Shown in pieces: positions 46,766-59,600 of a stretch of DNA of 64,000 nucleotides (the stretch's first letter is position 1; each line of letters opens with the position of its first letter). Position numbers and translations under genes: made by a program. The notes under the pieces were generated by a model. That model did not search any database, was not told where the DNA came from, and saw only the letters and a program-made list of their open reading frames with translations. The stretch is from Erythroxylum novogranatense. Its lineage: Eukaryota; Streptophyta; Magnoliopsida; Malpighiales; Erythroxylaceae. The DNA lies in assembly GCA_029891385.1 (NCBI GenBank), contig JAIWQS010000236.1, positions 917,501-981,500 of the forward strand, read 5' to 3'.

Positions 46766-48274
46766 CTGCAAAAACAATAGTTGAAAAAAAATCATATGAT
46801 TAAAGCATAAATTTGAAAAGCTTACTGAGAAGTCTTACATAAAAATCTTTTAATAAAAAAGGTTCAATAGTTGAATCTTGTTTGATTTCCTAAGAATATA
46901 CGCAAAACATCCTTTATGCATTGATTGACAATTAAAGATAGGCTAATTATTAGTGGCATCAAACACTGCATATAAGTTCATTGATAAGTTGAAGAAGAAG
47001 GGTTATGAAGTCATCTACATGGTTGATGTTATTGATGTTTATGCATACCTAACTTGCCTCTTTACCTATTGCTCTGTATCAGGTCATTGGATTTAACTAG
47101 TCACTTGGTATGAGAAAAGGAGAACAGAGGAAAACTTGAGAATCTAACCTTATATAAGTCACTTGCTCTGTATCAGGTCCTGCTCCTAGCAAACTTGAAT
47201 AGCTGTCATTGGCATTGCAATCCATTCATAAGGAGTCAAAGAGAAGCATGGATGATGCATATAAAGAAATGGTGAAAGCCATGGACTGAATTTTGATGCT
47301 TTGTGTAAACAAAAATAACCTCCAAATTGCAAGATATGCTTGGAGTAATGCTTCAATGGCATTCACATCCATCAAATTTCTTTTTTAAGTTAGCAAAATA
47401 ACTGATATAATAGCTCTTAAAAGTAACATTCAACAACAAGTGAAGATAAAGTATTGGAAAGCTAAGTATCAGCACAGGACATGTAGTCACTTTTCGTGTT
47501 TTTCTTTTACTAAGCCTAAGTACAAGAAGCCTTGTCTGACAGGACTTACAAAGCTGGTAGATTGGATGATAATTCGATTACAGAGACCCAAAGATTTACA
47601 AATTCCTTCAAAACTCCATTTCCTAAATGACAGAAGCACTTCCAACCATGGCCCTTCAACCAAAATATGGTTATCAACTGTTTTGGTCTATACCATACCA
47701 TGCTTAAACTTCTTCCTAATATTACACAATGTTATTCTTCAATCTATGTAGAAATCATATGAAATTTATTCTTCTAAGAAGCATGTGATGAACCAGAAAT
47801 ATGGAATACAATATGCAAAGATAAAGTGTTCTGCCAGAAATCAGAAAATCTCCATTGGTATATCTTCCCTTGGGAGCAATCATGTCTTCCAAGCTCATGG
47901 GATAGCACAATTTCCAGCTTGAGTTTTCCCAATCTTATAAAATGAAGCAATAAATATCATAAAAGGAAAGTAGACTTGATGACTATACCTATAGATGAAT
48001 GGATCAAAGGTCTTAGAAAGTATATTCAGTAAGGACTCACTTGTGGTTTAGAAATGATGTGATCCCTTTGTTTAGTTTAGTTTTTTTTTTCATGAGGCTG
48101 CTTAGTTATTTGATAATAACTTGTATATTAGATGAAACCAGTTTTGTTTTCAAATCTTAGCCTTTATGTGTCTTCTATGCTAGAAATTACTACTGTTAGA
48201 ATGTGTGTGAAGTGCACCATAACTACACGTTGAAATCTTGTTGGTTTTGATGGAAAGCTCTTCTTATTTTGCAG
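46766..48274. other. CACTA interior without a gene; duplicated segments
   Basis: It contains an HSP90-like piece (46,975-47,043), a segment with AAGCATGGATGATGCATAT (47,247 onwards) that recurs at 55,710, and a 103-codon plus-strand ORF (47,440-47,751) with no recognised domain. The sequence just before 48,275 is probably captured ligase intron. Confidence 0.5.
46975..47043 (+). pseudogene. HSP90-like fragment 1
   Basis: The plus strand reads KFIDKLKKKGYEVIYMVDVI, closely matching the HSP90 segment that usually reads LEKLKKKGYEVLYMVDAIDEY at the end of the middle domain. It covers about 23 residues only. It is the most diverged of three copies in this transposon (others at 51,526 and 56,438). 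Confidence 0.75.
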
Positions 48275-48884
48275 TTGTGAGGGATTAATTATCAAAACCT
48301 AAAATAGAGATGCCACCTATGAGCCTTCTAAACGATCAAATAACTGGTTAAAATTAAAAAAAGACTACATGCAAAGGTAAGGCAAAACATATTGGCAATA
48401 TATTACATAAAGTTAGTTTACAAATTTTGGTCTACGCACTGCAGCCTTGGTGACTCACTAGATCTAGTACCTATTGCTGCTTTTCATGGTCGTGGCAAAC
48501 GCACAGGTATATGCTTGTTGATGATTAAAACTATTACACTTGTTGTATTTCAGTCCATAGTTCTGCATGATTTTTTCCCCTTACAGCAAACAGAGTTGTG
48601 ATCAGTGGAGGGAAGAGGGTGAATTTCATGGCTAGCAACTACTTATTTGTTATGTGGAGCTATTTTTTTGGAGGTTTCTATGGTGCTTTTCTTCTTGCAT
48701 GTTATGACAACAAGAACGAAGAATATCAAAGCATATGTAAAGTAGGTACGTGAGAATTGACCTTTCTATCGTTTCACTGGATTTCTTATTTGCGACTTTA
48801 ATATACCAACATTCTAGCTGTTTCCAGCCATACTACAGGTGTGGAGAAACAATTGAACCAAATGTGTGGTTTGAGCCTAGTGAG
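48275..48884 (+). pseudogene. LIG1: Captured DNA ligase 1 gene fragment, four exons
   Basis: Four consecutive exons with introns are seen. 48,275-48,376 gives CEGLIIKT, then a stop, then NRDA and YEPSKRSNNWLKLKKDYM. 48,445-48,506 gives LGDSLDLVPIAAFHGRGKRT. 48,674-48,745 gives [20 protein letters not shown]. 48,828-48,884 gives YYRCGETIEPNVWFEPSE. All borders have GT and AG. The order and wording are those of the adenylation/OB-fold region of plant ATP-dependent DNA ligase 1, which seals Okazaki fragments. The in-frame TAA in the first exon and the lack of the remaining exons make it non-functional. It lies antisense to the transposon genes. Retained introns point to capture at DNA level. Confidence 0.92.
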
Positions 48885-50124
48885 GTACTATATGTTTCCT
48901 TTTATTTTTCTAGATACACATTTAGTTTCACCTCTGTTCTGGTTATTAATTTTTGGTTTAATTAGGCTGAATTTGTTTTGGTGGTTTATGAGATCTTATG
49001 TCTTGTTGATGACTCTTGATAAAGTTCTCTTTTTAAATTTCACATTACTGAGTTTTTTATAACTCAATAAACCTTCATTTTCCTTGTAAAAACTTATATC
49101 TTTATAATCACAATCAAATGTTTTTCAAACTTCCTTTTCCTTCTATTTTAAAATTTCAGTAACTTCTGTTTTATGAGGCCAGGTTATGATTTTATTGCAC
49201 TACATTTCCTCTTTGAACTCTTCATAGTGGACGGCTTGACTGGATGGTTTTGAAGTAAGCTGCAATCAGTATTGATTAGTTATTTCCCATTAATCATAAA
49301 CATGTATTTAGAATTTCAGTGTCTCATTACTTCGTTTATAGGTAGTGTGAAATATATATTTTTCATCTTTCAATTTGTCTTGTGTTAAGACTTCAATGGG
49401 GAATTTAAATAATGGCAGATTTCTAATCCTAGAACAGGTCAGAAATTGAATAAAACAAAAGCAGGGAATGATTGTTATGTGTTAAAGTTAATTAAATTAA
49501 TTTCTATACTCAGTAATTGAAATCTAGAATAATCATAGTATCACTAATGTAATTTAAAATATTCTTGGTATCTAACTTCTTACATTTGTTATAATATTTC
49601 TAGATTTATTGCAGTCATCCTTTGGTTTGCAAGAGTTAGTAGTTCTTCTATTTCATATATGAAAGGAGCTATGCACAGATCAAGTGGTCCAAACATTGAA
49701 AATAGGGAAGAACTGGAATAGGAAAAGATAAGACTGTTATACCATTTTAGTTGAAACACAAATTTCATTTAAATATCATAAAGATTAGTGAGATTCATTT
49801 TCATCATTTTGAATATTTTCTTCCATTGATGTTTTTGCATCTTAAGTTCAACATGGCTACCTCGTTAAGTCAATCATGGCTACATTCCCTATGTTTAGTT
49901 TAGAATATGCAGTTTAGGATCAATCATGGTACTAGTTAGAATATGCAATTTAGGATAAATGCAAATGCACCCATCTAATTCAAGGATCTTTAATGACCCG
50001 TCTATTTGTTGAGCTAAAAAAGAAAATGCTAAATAAAGTAAAGCCCATGTGGATAAATGTAAAACTTACATATAAAGAAAATAATAACAGTGGAGTAGAA
50101 TCCATATAACATATAACAGTTCAG

Positions 50125-50160
50125 ATCATATACCTTGAAAAATTATTCAAGGTATATGAT
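50125..50160. repeat. Perfect 15-bp hairpin
   Basis: Arms ATCATATACCTTGAA (50,125-50,139) and its exact complement (50,146-50,160) with a 6-base loop. No T-tract follows; its function is unknown. Confidence 0.85.
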
Positions 50161-50531
50161 TTACTTCAACATATTTTCTTGAGCAATTGGATTGATGCTC
50201 ATTGTTCTTGATCCGTCTAGATGGGGTTGCAAATGAAAACTTTTCTTTTGTTGGATTACATTATCTTTTGTCTTTTGACCTTACTATGAATTCATTTTCT
50301 ATATACTTGTTATGTATTTGTTAGATGTATAAGAGACCTAAAGGAAATACCTTACATCAAGATATTAATGAAATGTTGAAAATAGATTCTACAATTCAAA
50401 AATAGATTCATCAAGATATTAAGATAGTTTACACACAGGTCCCCATTGCATTTATATATAATTGAAGAGTAGCTCTTGGTAATGTAGGATGATTTAGAAG
50501 CCATTAGATGGTTTCCACGAGTGAATTCCTT

Positions 50532-50640
50532 ATATAGTTCCATAAGCTTAACCCTTTTATAACATTTTGAACTACATTAAAAAATAAATGGTCTTAAGTT
50601 TCCTCCAATTACACAAAGGGTTAAGCTTATGGAACTATAT
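50532..50640. repeat. 109-bp foldback with perfect 26-bp arms
   Basis: Arms at 50,532-50,557 (beginning ATATAGTTCCATAAGC) and 50,615-50,640 are exact complements, separated by 57 bp. It could be a small foldback or MITE-like element, or a local inverted duplication. Confidence 0.85.
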
Positions 50641-51525
50641 TTCTACAGAGATGGAGAAGTTGTCTATAACTTAACAAATTATAGCTTCCCAAATCACAAG
50701 CCTAATCACAAAAATCATCTCTTCCTAATAATTTCTAATAATGCTGTTGCTATATTACTACTTCCCTTAACCAGTATCATATGTTATCACATCACACTGA
50801 AGTATAGCACACACTGAAAACACAATTGGAGTTGCTAACTCTATCCCAAGAAACTCCAGCTATCTGAATCTAAGAACATTCTGTTAGTATATAAGAATTT
50901 ATTCACAATGACAACCTTCCAACCTACATCAGAACATTTACATTACAGTTGCAATGCACTCATTACTACATGCAAAAGAACCCACGCAAAACAAGAAGTA
51001 ATCCAACATTGAATCTGAACTGATGTATGATCATTATAATATCATAGGATAACAAATACAACATTGGAAGTCAAGGTGGATCTTTAAGGTAGCTTAGTTG
51101 CCCTATGCAAACCACTATATTCACTGCAATAATAAATGAATAAAAAAGCACCACAATTCTGCCATATTAGGGATCTTTAATATTAGATCCCTAACTATTG
51201 CTATCTAGCAATTCCTACAAATCTCTAAATCTAAAGTTTAGAAGATCATCGAATTACCTGTGAATGTTGCTGAAGATGTCAACTGAAATTGTTTATCTGC
51301 AGAACAAGTTACAACAGAAACATATGTTTCAGGCTTTGTTATAGAACAAGTTACAACAGAAACATAATCTCCTGTTCATTATGGTGACAAGATATTAATC
51401 CTTATCTAAACTGAAAAAGATCTGCTGTTGCTTACATTCATTCTCACTACCAAAATTGATAAACATATAATGCAACTATATGAAGTGTAGAGCATGAAAT
51501 AATTATTGGTGGCATAAAACACGCA

Positions 51526-51600
51526 TATAAGTTCATTGATAAGTTGAAGAAGAAGGGTTATGAAGTCCTCTACATGGTTGATGCTATTGATGAGTATTTT
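51526..51600 (+). pseudogene. HSP90-like fragment 2
   Basis: The plus strand encodes FIDKLKKKGYEVLYMVDAID followed by EY, identical in wording to plant HSP90 over about 19 residues, then unrelated sequence (FHQLLLA and a stop). The upstream 45 bases also match those before fragment 1, so the two share one larger duplicated unit. It is a non-functional scrap of captured host sequence. Confidence 0.85.
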
Positions 51601-51782
51601 CATCAACTCTTATTAGCCTAACTAATCAAGTTGTTATATGATTAGGTTCAGATATAAATCTTGCACACCACGCATAAAGTTAACTCGGTGTGAAAATAAG
51701 ACTTGAAAATTGGTTCACAACATTAAGGATGTGATTAAGCAATGAAGATAAAACAACAAAGGCTCAAGTGCAGAATAAGCAT

Positions 51783-54700
51783 TTATTCATGATCGTCATC
51801 GGTGGAATCCTCGAATACAATATCACATTCATTTTCACTACTGCTTGTCTCTAAGTCATCCAAATCGTCATTCAAACGCTGTTCTAATTCAATACAACAT
51901 TTTTATTACATCAATAGCAATATCATTGCGATCTAAAACTCTAAGGTACATTCCTGGACTTCCACTGGAGCTTCAGAAGACTCCTCATCGTCTTTTGCAT
52001 CTTCTTCATTACCATGCAATGGGATATCATACGCATGTCTAACTTCACATTCTTGCACAATCCGCCAATTTTGACCCAGTAACAAATCTTCAACTAAGAA
52101 AACTTGTTTTGCTTGGTTTGCCAAAATAAATGGGTCATCCTTGAACCAAAACTTAGTAACGTTGATGCTTTTGAGATGTCTGTTGACCCTCATATTCGAA
52201 TTCCCAAGATCGTATCATTTGCATTTGAAAAGCACAACACTTTTACCTCTAACATATTCAAGCTCGATAATATCTCACAAGATCCCATAAAATGTAATAT
52301 TATCTTCCCATAATTTCCTAACACCGCAACACCACTATTTTGTGTTATCCTTCGATGTCACGGGCTTGATTCGAAATCGCATGCCATTTGTATTGCAAGA
52401 TATACTTGTGGACCAAACTATGAGGTCCACATGCTAATGCATACAAAGACTCAAACATGTTTCCTTCATGGGAGCTACTTAATGTCGTCATCTATTACAA
52501 CAAATGAAAATTAGTTAATAATATATAATTATTAGTGAACACCACGTACAAATAATCTTCTCACCCTATGCTTGAACCATGAAGAAAATTGTTCTCTATG
52601 TCTCTTGTCAATAAGCAATGGACTTTGTTGCATCAGCTCATCCATGTGCTCACTATGGGTCATCATAAATTTAGTCACAATTCTATGAGATATCTCTACT
52701 TATCACATATATTAATTTCTGAAAAGGTTAGAAAAACTTACTCAATAAAGGCCCTAATCTCAGGACAATTCATAAGCACATACCAATGTGCAATCGCTAG
52801 TTCATTTGTAGGAAGAGCAATTGTTTTGCTAGCACCAATCGGCTTGCATTGTTGGAAGAATACCGATATGTCACTACCATCAACCATATTGATTCGCTCT
52901 GGCACATTGAAGTTTGTTTCAATTCCTTTCAAATACATTGAATAGAATGTCATACACTCTTTAACAACATACGTTTCTGCAATTGACCCTTCTGGACGTG
53001 CTTTATTTCTAACAAATCCCTTCAGTGTACCTAGGAATTTGAACAAATGATTAACCATAATTAGATAGGCCACTATTTACTTAACTTTTAAAATTTATAG
53101 GATCAATTTAAATTATACCTCTCAATTAGATACATCCATCTATACACAACCGGTCCACCAAGTAAGGCTTCATTTGGCAAATGCAAAGCCAAATGTACCA
53201 TCACATCAAAGAACGCCTTGTGGGTATATCATTTCAAGCTTACATAAGATTAAAGTAATCTCATGACACATATTCTGTACCTGATCCTTATTCAGACTTC
53301 GTCTACAAATTCGACGAAAGAAGTCCCCCAACTCCATTAAAACACTTGTCACATCTTTATTCAAGATAGAACGCGTTCCTAATGGTAGAATGCTTTGTAA
53401 CAATACATGACAATCATGAGACTTAAGTCCAGTAATCTTCCTTTCATCAACATTAACAAATCTAGATATATTCGATGCGTAACCATCTGAAAACTTCACC
53501 TGCTTTACAAACGCACAAAACTTCTTCTTCTCATCGGTACTCATTGTATAGCATGCTGGAGGTTTTCCAAAAATAGTTCCATCAGCTGCTCTTATCAAGT
53601 GTAATTCTTTTCGAATATTCATATCTTCCAAATCAAGCCGAGCCTTGATTGTATCTTTGGTTTTACCTTCAACATTCATCAAAGTTCCAAGGATATTGTC
53701 ACAAATATTCTTTTCTATATGCATGACATCAAGGTTATGCCAGTATGGTAGTTCAAAAAGAATACTTTTTTTCCAATTAAACTCTCCTTCCAATCTCCTT
53801 CTCCTCTTATTGCTGGGGTGCTTGCCATAACATATATTCTGCACATGACTTAATTGTTCCACCACATCATCTCCACTAATGAAGTTAGGTATATGTCGAT
53901 GATCACTCTTGCCATCAAACTTCTTGCTTTTCTCCATGGATGATTATAAGGAAGAAAACGACGATGGCCTAAGTATCCAATCTTACTTAACTTAAGAAGG
54001 AGTGTCCTTGTTACAAACAGGACATGCCATATAGCCTTTGTGCTCCAAACCGTAAATAGTACCATAAGTGGAAAGTCGGTAATAGTCCACATTAAAGTCG
54101 CATGCAATCGAAAATTCTCTCCTTTTGCAACATCAAATACATCAAAACCATCCTCCCATAACTTATTTAACTCATCTATTAGTGGTCTCATATAGACGTC
54201 AATGTCTCTACCGACCACTTTCAGACTTGGAATAACCAACGATAGCATAAAGAATGACGCATCCATACACATCCAAGGGGGTAAATTGTATGCTAAGAGA
54301 ACAACAGGCCACACGTTATATGAAACTGACAAATTACCATGTGGATTGAATCCATCGATGCCTAACCCTAGTCTCACATTACGTGGTTCTCTGGCAAACT
54401 CAGGATATAGCTCATCAAAGCTCTTCCAAGCTTCTCCATCCGAAGGATGAACCATGTTATCACTGTCACCTTTAGCCCTATCATTATGCCACGTCATTTC
54501 TTTAGTGGTCTTACTTGACATGAATAATCGTTGTAATCTAGACTGCAATGGAAAGTACCGCAATACTTTATGTGGTATCTTCTTACCCCTACCATCATTA
54601 ATTCGCCATCTTAATGTTCCACACTGGGGACAACTTTCCAAGTCCTCATACTCTTTCTAATATAGGCAACAATCGTACTTACATGCATGTATCGACACAT

Positions 54701-55373
54701 AACCCAAGCCTAGGCTCCGTAAGAATTGATTTGCTTCATAATAGGACTTCGGCAAAGATTTACCATTCGGTAATACGTCCTTCAACAGAGCAAGTAACAT
54801 GTCAAATGACTTATTGCTCCACTTGTTGTACACTTTCAAATGAAACAATTTCATTAGAAAAGACAACTTTGAATAATTCGTACATCCCGGGTACAACTCT
54901 TCAGCAGCTTTACTCAACAATTCATGAAAGCCACCCATAGTAGAATGTTCAATGCCTATAGGACAACTCCTTCCGCCTTGATTAATTGGATGGTCATTTA
55001 CGAAGGTACCCACATCATCAAACAAAGCTTGCATCCCATCATCCTCCTCGTCGCTATCACCTTCATTAACATCAATGCACGTCCCATCTATGTCAACATT
55101 TGCAGTGTCAAGCCTTTCTTCCCTAGGCATAAATCTATATGCTGGCACTTCACCATGTAAAACCCAGCGGGTGTATGATTGGTCCATGTCGAATTGCATT
55201 AAATGTTCGAACACATTTGTCTGAGATCTCTTATAACAATTCATACAACGTGCACAAGGGCATGCAATGTCACACTCTTTTCCCTTTTTTCCAGCGACAA
55301 AATTCATAAACATCCTTACTCCATCAATGTATTCACGAGAAACCCTAACACTGTTTATCCAACTCTTGTCCAT
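51783..55373 (-). pseudogene. TNP2-like CACTA transposase
   Basis: The minus strand starts MDKSWINSVRVSREY at 55,373. Zinc-binding N-terminus: CPCARCMNCYKR. Second Cys cluster: ESCPQCGTLRWR. Core: NVRLGLGIDGFNPHGNLS, VWPVVLLAYNLPPW and HRRFLPYNHPWR, then YWHNLDVMHIEKNICDNILG, EGKTKDTIKARLDL and GLKSHDCHVLLQ. C-terminal DUF4218/DUF4216-like parts: KARPEGSIAETYVVKECMTF (53,073-52,738) and DPFILANQAKQVFLVEDLLL (52,193-51,933), then an acidic tail to the stop at 51,783. Introns lie near 53,119-53,060, 52,735-52,680 and 52,565-52,500. An in-frame TAG at 54,659-54,657, a shift pair near 54,065 and 53,990, and another shift near 53,930 inactivate it. The protein would cut the CACTA termini. Confidence 0.93.
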
Positions 55374-56437
55374 AGAGCAACAAAAACCTATCAATTCAAT
55401 CTAAGAATGAAAACATTATGTTATGTTAGTAAGCGAAGGACCGGTAGAAAGGTATGAGGTTGAGAAATGCACAAATAATGTTTGAGGGTTGACAAGCCCC
55501 TTCTTATGATTATCTGAAACTGTGAAGAAAAGTTGTAGAATTTGCCACTGGATATGGAATCAGTACTACTAACACATGTACCCGATTCGCTCAAAAGCTC
55601 ATTGACATCTATGACAGCAAGAAGGTGCTATTTGACAACGATTCTCACTGACAACAAGCAGCAGTAGCTACTTTTGAGGTTGAGGAGAACCGCATTGGAG
55701 TGACAGAGAAGCATGGATGCTGCATATAAAGAAATGCAGCAAAGCCATGGACATTGACTGCAGTAGCTACTTTTGAGGTTTCTAATCCGTATACAATCTC
55801 CATAGCTACTTTTGAGGTTTGTTATCCACATCACTCAAAGCTAAGTAATGTGATTGATTAAAGGTTCCTAAACATTGTAAGTAATCAACCTAAAAAATTG
55901 TCTATCATCTTTTATCTTCAAAAAACAAAAGGATTGATGATTTGCTATAATAGCAGTAACAACATACTAGCTTATGTGTTTTGAAAAAAATAGGCACTGA
56001 CAACAATAGGCCTATGTGTTTCTAATGACCTATGTGTTTTTAGGTTCCAAGTGTTTCAGTTTTAGATGAGATGGGTCCTAATAACACTCTTCCTATATTT
56101 TCATCCAAATCTCCTTATGAATCTCTTTTAGCTTCTCAATTACTAACTTTAGTTTTCTGTTAACTTACAAGCCTTACTAAATTAAGTATATGTTCTTCAG
56201 TCAATTAGCATTATGTTCTTTCAATATGGCAACACCTAAACATATGGTAAAGTATATACCAAAAAAACATATGGTAAAGCAACATAAATACCTCTTGATA
56301 TTGCACCACTGGAAATGACACCACAAGTGTAGGATCTGTTGAACTTTTACTCAAAAATACCTGAAATGTAACATTTACATTTACATCAACAAGGTCAGCT
56401 ACATTAACATTTACATCAAGTACAACTATATTAACAT

Positions 56438-56485
56438 AAAGGTTATGAAGTGCTCTACATGGTTGATGCTGTTGATGAGTATGCC
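56438..56485 (+). pseudogene. HSP90-like fragment 3
   Basis: The plus strand encodes KGYEVLYMVDAVDEYA, 16 residues of the same HSP90 segment as fragments 1 and 2. Unlike fragment 2 it keeps the Ala after DEY, as in the host protein. Flanking sequence is unrelated to HSP90. Confidence 0.75.
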
Positions 56486-59400
56486 ATATTAATCCTAAGC
56501 AAACACTCGAATCGTGATGCATAAGGCTTCACTTTGATTCATTCTTCTCAAGGATCAACATTTTCAAGCTCTTTATTAGACTAAGGTTTGAAAGATAAAT
56601 TGCATTTACAACTAGTTTAACTTAGCATCCTTAAGCATCCTCTTGATTTCATCATGGTTCACACTATATATAAGAGTTTTAGTTCTTTCTTTTCTACTCC
56701 ATTTTGTTAGGATATCTAAGCATTGGACGAGACTACAAATCCCATACATCTCATATAAGCTCTTAAATTAGTTGAGTGGATCAAGGTAAAACATTCTTTA
56801 TACCTTCTTTAGCTTATCTTTTGATGCTAGAAATATAGTTTGAGTATCATTATATGTCCTCTTTTCAATTCTTTAAATTCTTCATTAATATTTTGCAATT
56901 TTGTATGCATATGAAAGTTTTATACCCTTTAAAATGATAACTTATTCTTTTAAGATAACATTCTTAAACACAAGATCATTAGCCAAATAGTTGATTAACC
57001 TAAATAGAAAGTACTTGATCCTTCCCAAGTTAAGGCCAGTGACAACTATTGGAGAATGATCAAAGAATGATGGATTTCCAAACATAGCATAACTCTTAAG
57101 AAAGTTGTTCAACCATAGGTTACTTACCATAGACTATTAAGTTTCTTTCTCATAAACCACTTTTGTTTTTTCTTATTACTTTAAATATAATGTTGACCAT
57201 ACATGATTAAATCAATTATGCCTATGTTAGATATATTGTGATGCATGACATCTAAGTGATTTTCATAGAGGAATTACCATTAACATTTAAATGATATGAT
57301 GTCTCGCTAAAATCACCAAACACCATTTTAAGGACCATTAATTCTAGAAAAAAATCTCCTCAAGCTTATTCCATAAAGAAACTCTCTAAAAAGCAAAGTT
57401 AGAACCATAAATAAATGAAATATAAAAATGTGTTTTTTCTTACAATAAGTCTAAGTCCAAATATATGATTTGATCCATGATTATAGAGCTTAAAAGTTTC
57501 ACTGTACTAAAACAAAAATAAATAACAATTCAACCACTATAATAAGCACAATAGACAGTGATAATTTGCCATGAGTTATTGAGAAAATTAAGCTTACTCA
57601 CTGAATCTTGCTTCAACTTAGTTTCCAAAGTAAAAATATAGAAGGATTTAAATTCTTCAAATAATCTCTCAGCAGAAGTTGTTTATTCCTTTCAAATTCT
57701 AACATAACATATTCATATTAAAATTTAGGAGAAGATGATAGATCACCTAATTTTTCCTCTTTGATTTCCTTCTAGTCTTAACCATGAACCTATCCAAATG
57801 CTCTATGTTATCCAAAGCTAAATTGTTAGCAACTTGAGAATTTATTTTATCCATTAATTTTTTAGTACTGAATTCTATATGAGAAGACAATTCCAACTAT
57901 GGAGCAGCTTCCACAATAACCAAAATAGAATTATCACCTAAAGCCCTACTTTATAAGAGTAAACTAGTCAAAATATCCACTAAAAATAGTATTAATAATT
58001 ATAGAAGGATAAGCCAAATCATGTCTTAAAGATATAGTAACAAAATCTCCATCAATTACCCAAATTATTTAAATGATTAGGTTATATATTTATTATCAAT
58101 TGGATCATTAGCTAATTTATCAAGCATCATTAACTCAAAATTTTCTCCTTAACAAATCTCTTCCTTTTGGTTTCTAAGTCTTTCTAATATGATGAGCTAA
58201 AAGCGTCCATTAATAAGTGACCAAGACCTCATCTTGGTAAAGATTATAAACTTCATCCAATCTCATTAATGGAATAGAATTATAAACTCTTTATTAATAT
58301 CAACAACAATATAAACTTTAGCATAGCTTATCTATTTTATAGTTTTCACAATTTATTTTATTTCAATTCAAATGCATGCTACCTTAAAACATACTTGTAA
58401 TTGCAAATTTATTTATAGAAGATCGGTGCAAACAAACGGCAATGAGAAGTCCTCAAGCAAGAAGGAAACCTACCATAGATTCCTAATCCTAGAAACTAAG
58501 GTCCGGAGTTCAAGAATGTAAGAGGTGGGTAGGGCTCTTGGTACAGCCAAAGTGTAGAAATCAAGAGGACAAAAGAAGAAAACAACAACAACAAAAAAAG
58601 AGAAGGATGAGCAGCTGCAGAAAAAATGCAGAAAACAGTTTACATTCAGTTATTTCTTATCGGACCATACAGAAAAATGCGTAAAACAAAGCAAAGATCA
58701 AGATTCAATCATTTCTTATCGGACCATACAACTATTCTACTGCAAAATATATTCAATCAATAGAGAGAGCTTTCCATTCTACTTCAAAAGCTATTTGATT
58801 CAAGAGCTTTCCAACAATGGTCACTAACAAAATACAAATTCTCAAAAGAAATGCTTAGGACTTGGGAGAGATAACAGAACTTTGCAAGAGTTTCATAATG
58901 TGATACTTAGGACTGCTTCAATTTACTATCATTCTTGTGCATCCTGTTCGATTCATTAGTGATTGTAGCCAAAATCAATAGGGAACCAATTGATCGATAG
59001 TTACGCTCTAGAGCAAGCTTAGAGTGATATCGAATAAATACTAGAGAAAAGATCCTAAGTGAAAAGTTGATTATATTGGAAATAATGGTTTAAAGATAGG
59101 GATAGGAATAACAAATTTTTATACAATGATCCATTTATTAAGTGAAACAAATTAAGATTGGTTTCTCACTAATGAAGTTACTGCTAAAGACTCAAACTAA
59201 TAAAGTCTAAAACATATCAATTAATTTAAGAAAATCTTAGAAATTTTAGCCACCCAATATACTCTTCGTCTAAAACTTGGTTCTGTCATTTTTAAGCTAG
59301 CTTAGAAAGGAGGACTTACGATTACACCACTTCAACAATGCAAACCCAAATGCATTGTGTTACAGATAATCAGAAAAACAGATTAAGCAATCTTACACCC

Positions 59401-59504
59401 ACAATACACCCTAGTAACTTCAATCGATTCAATATAGAACAATTTACCTAAAATTTGCCGCATCCAAATTCGTTGAACTACTTACCTCAACCAACTCGAA
59501 GCAG

Positions 59505-59600
59505 TAGACGACAGAACCAACGATTCCAAGGGCAATTCCAAGGGCGCCAACAGGACCAACGATTCCAAGACCAACGATTCCTACGGCGACAGAACCAACG
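59505..59600. repeat. GC-rich short repeats near the CACTA 5' end
   Basis: Several CCAACGATTCCAAG / CAGAACCAACGA words in tandem-like order. The minus-strand translation is Gly/Val-rich and the plus-strand is Arg/Gln-rich, which is typical of a repeat rather than a gene. Confidence 0.6.

Larger units (their letters stand above)
48885..51782. other. CACTA interior without a gene; hairpins
   Basis: AT-rich, with no convincing ORF. It includes probable trailing ligase intron, two perfect inverted repeats (50,125-50,160 and 50,532-50,640), a doubled AGAACAAGTTACAACAGAAA word (51,300-51,367) and the second HSP90-like fragment. Confidence 0.5.

Noticed and set aside
47440..47751. 103-codon ORF in the CACTA interior
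   Set aside because: No domain is recognised; it may be captured host sequence but I cannot support a gene.
48275..48884. A functional DNA ligase 1 gene
   Set aside because: Only four exons are present, with an in-frame TAA in the first one, and all lie inside a transposon.
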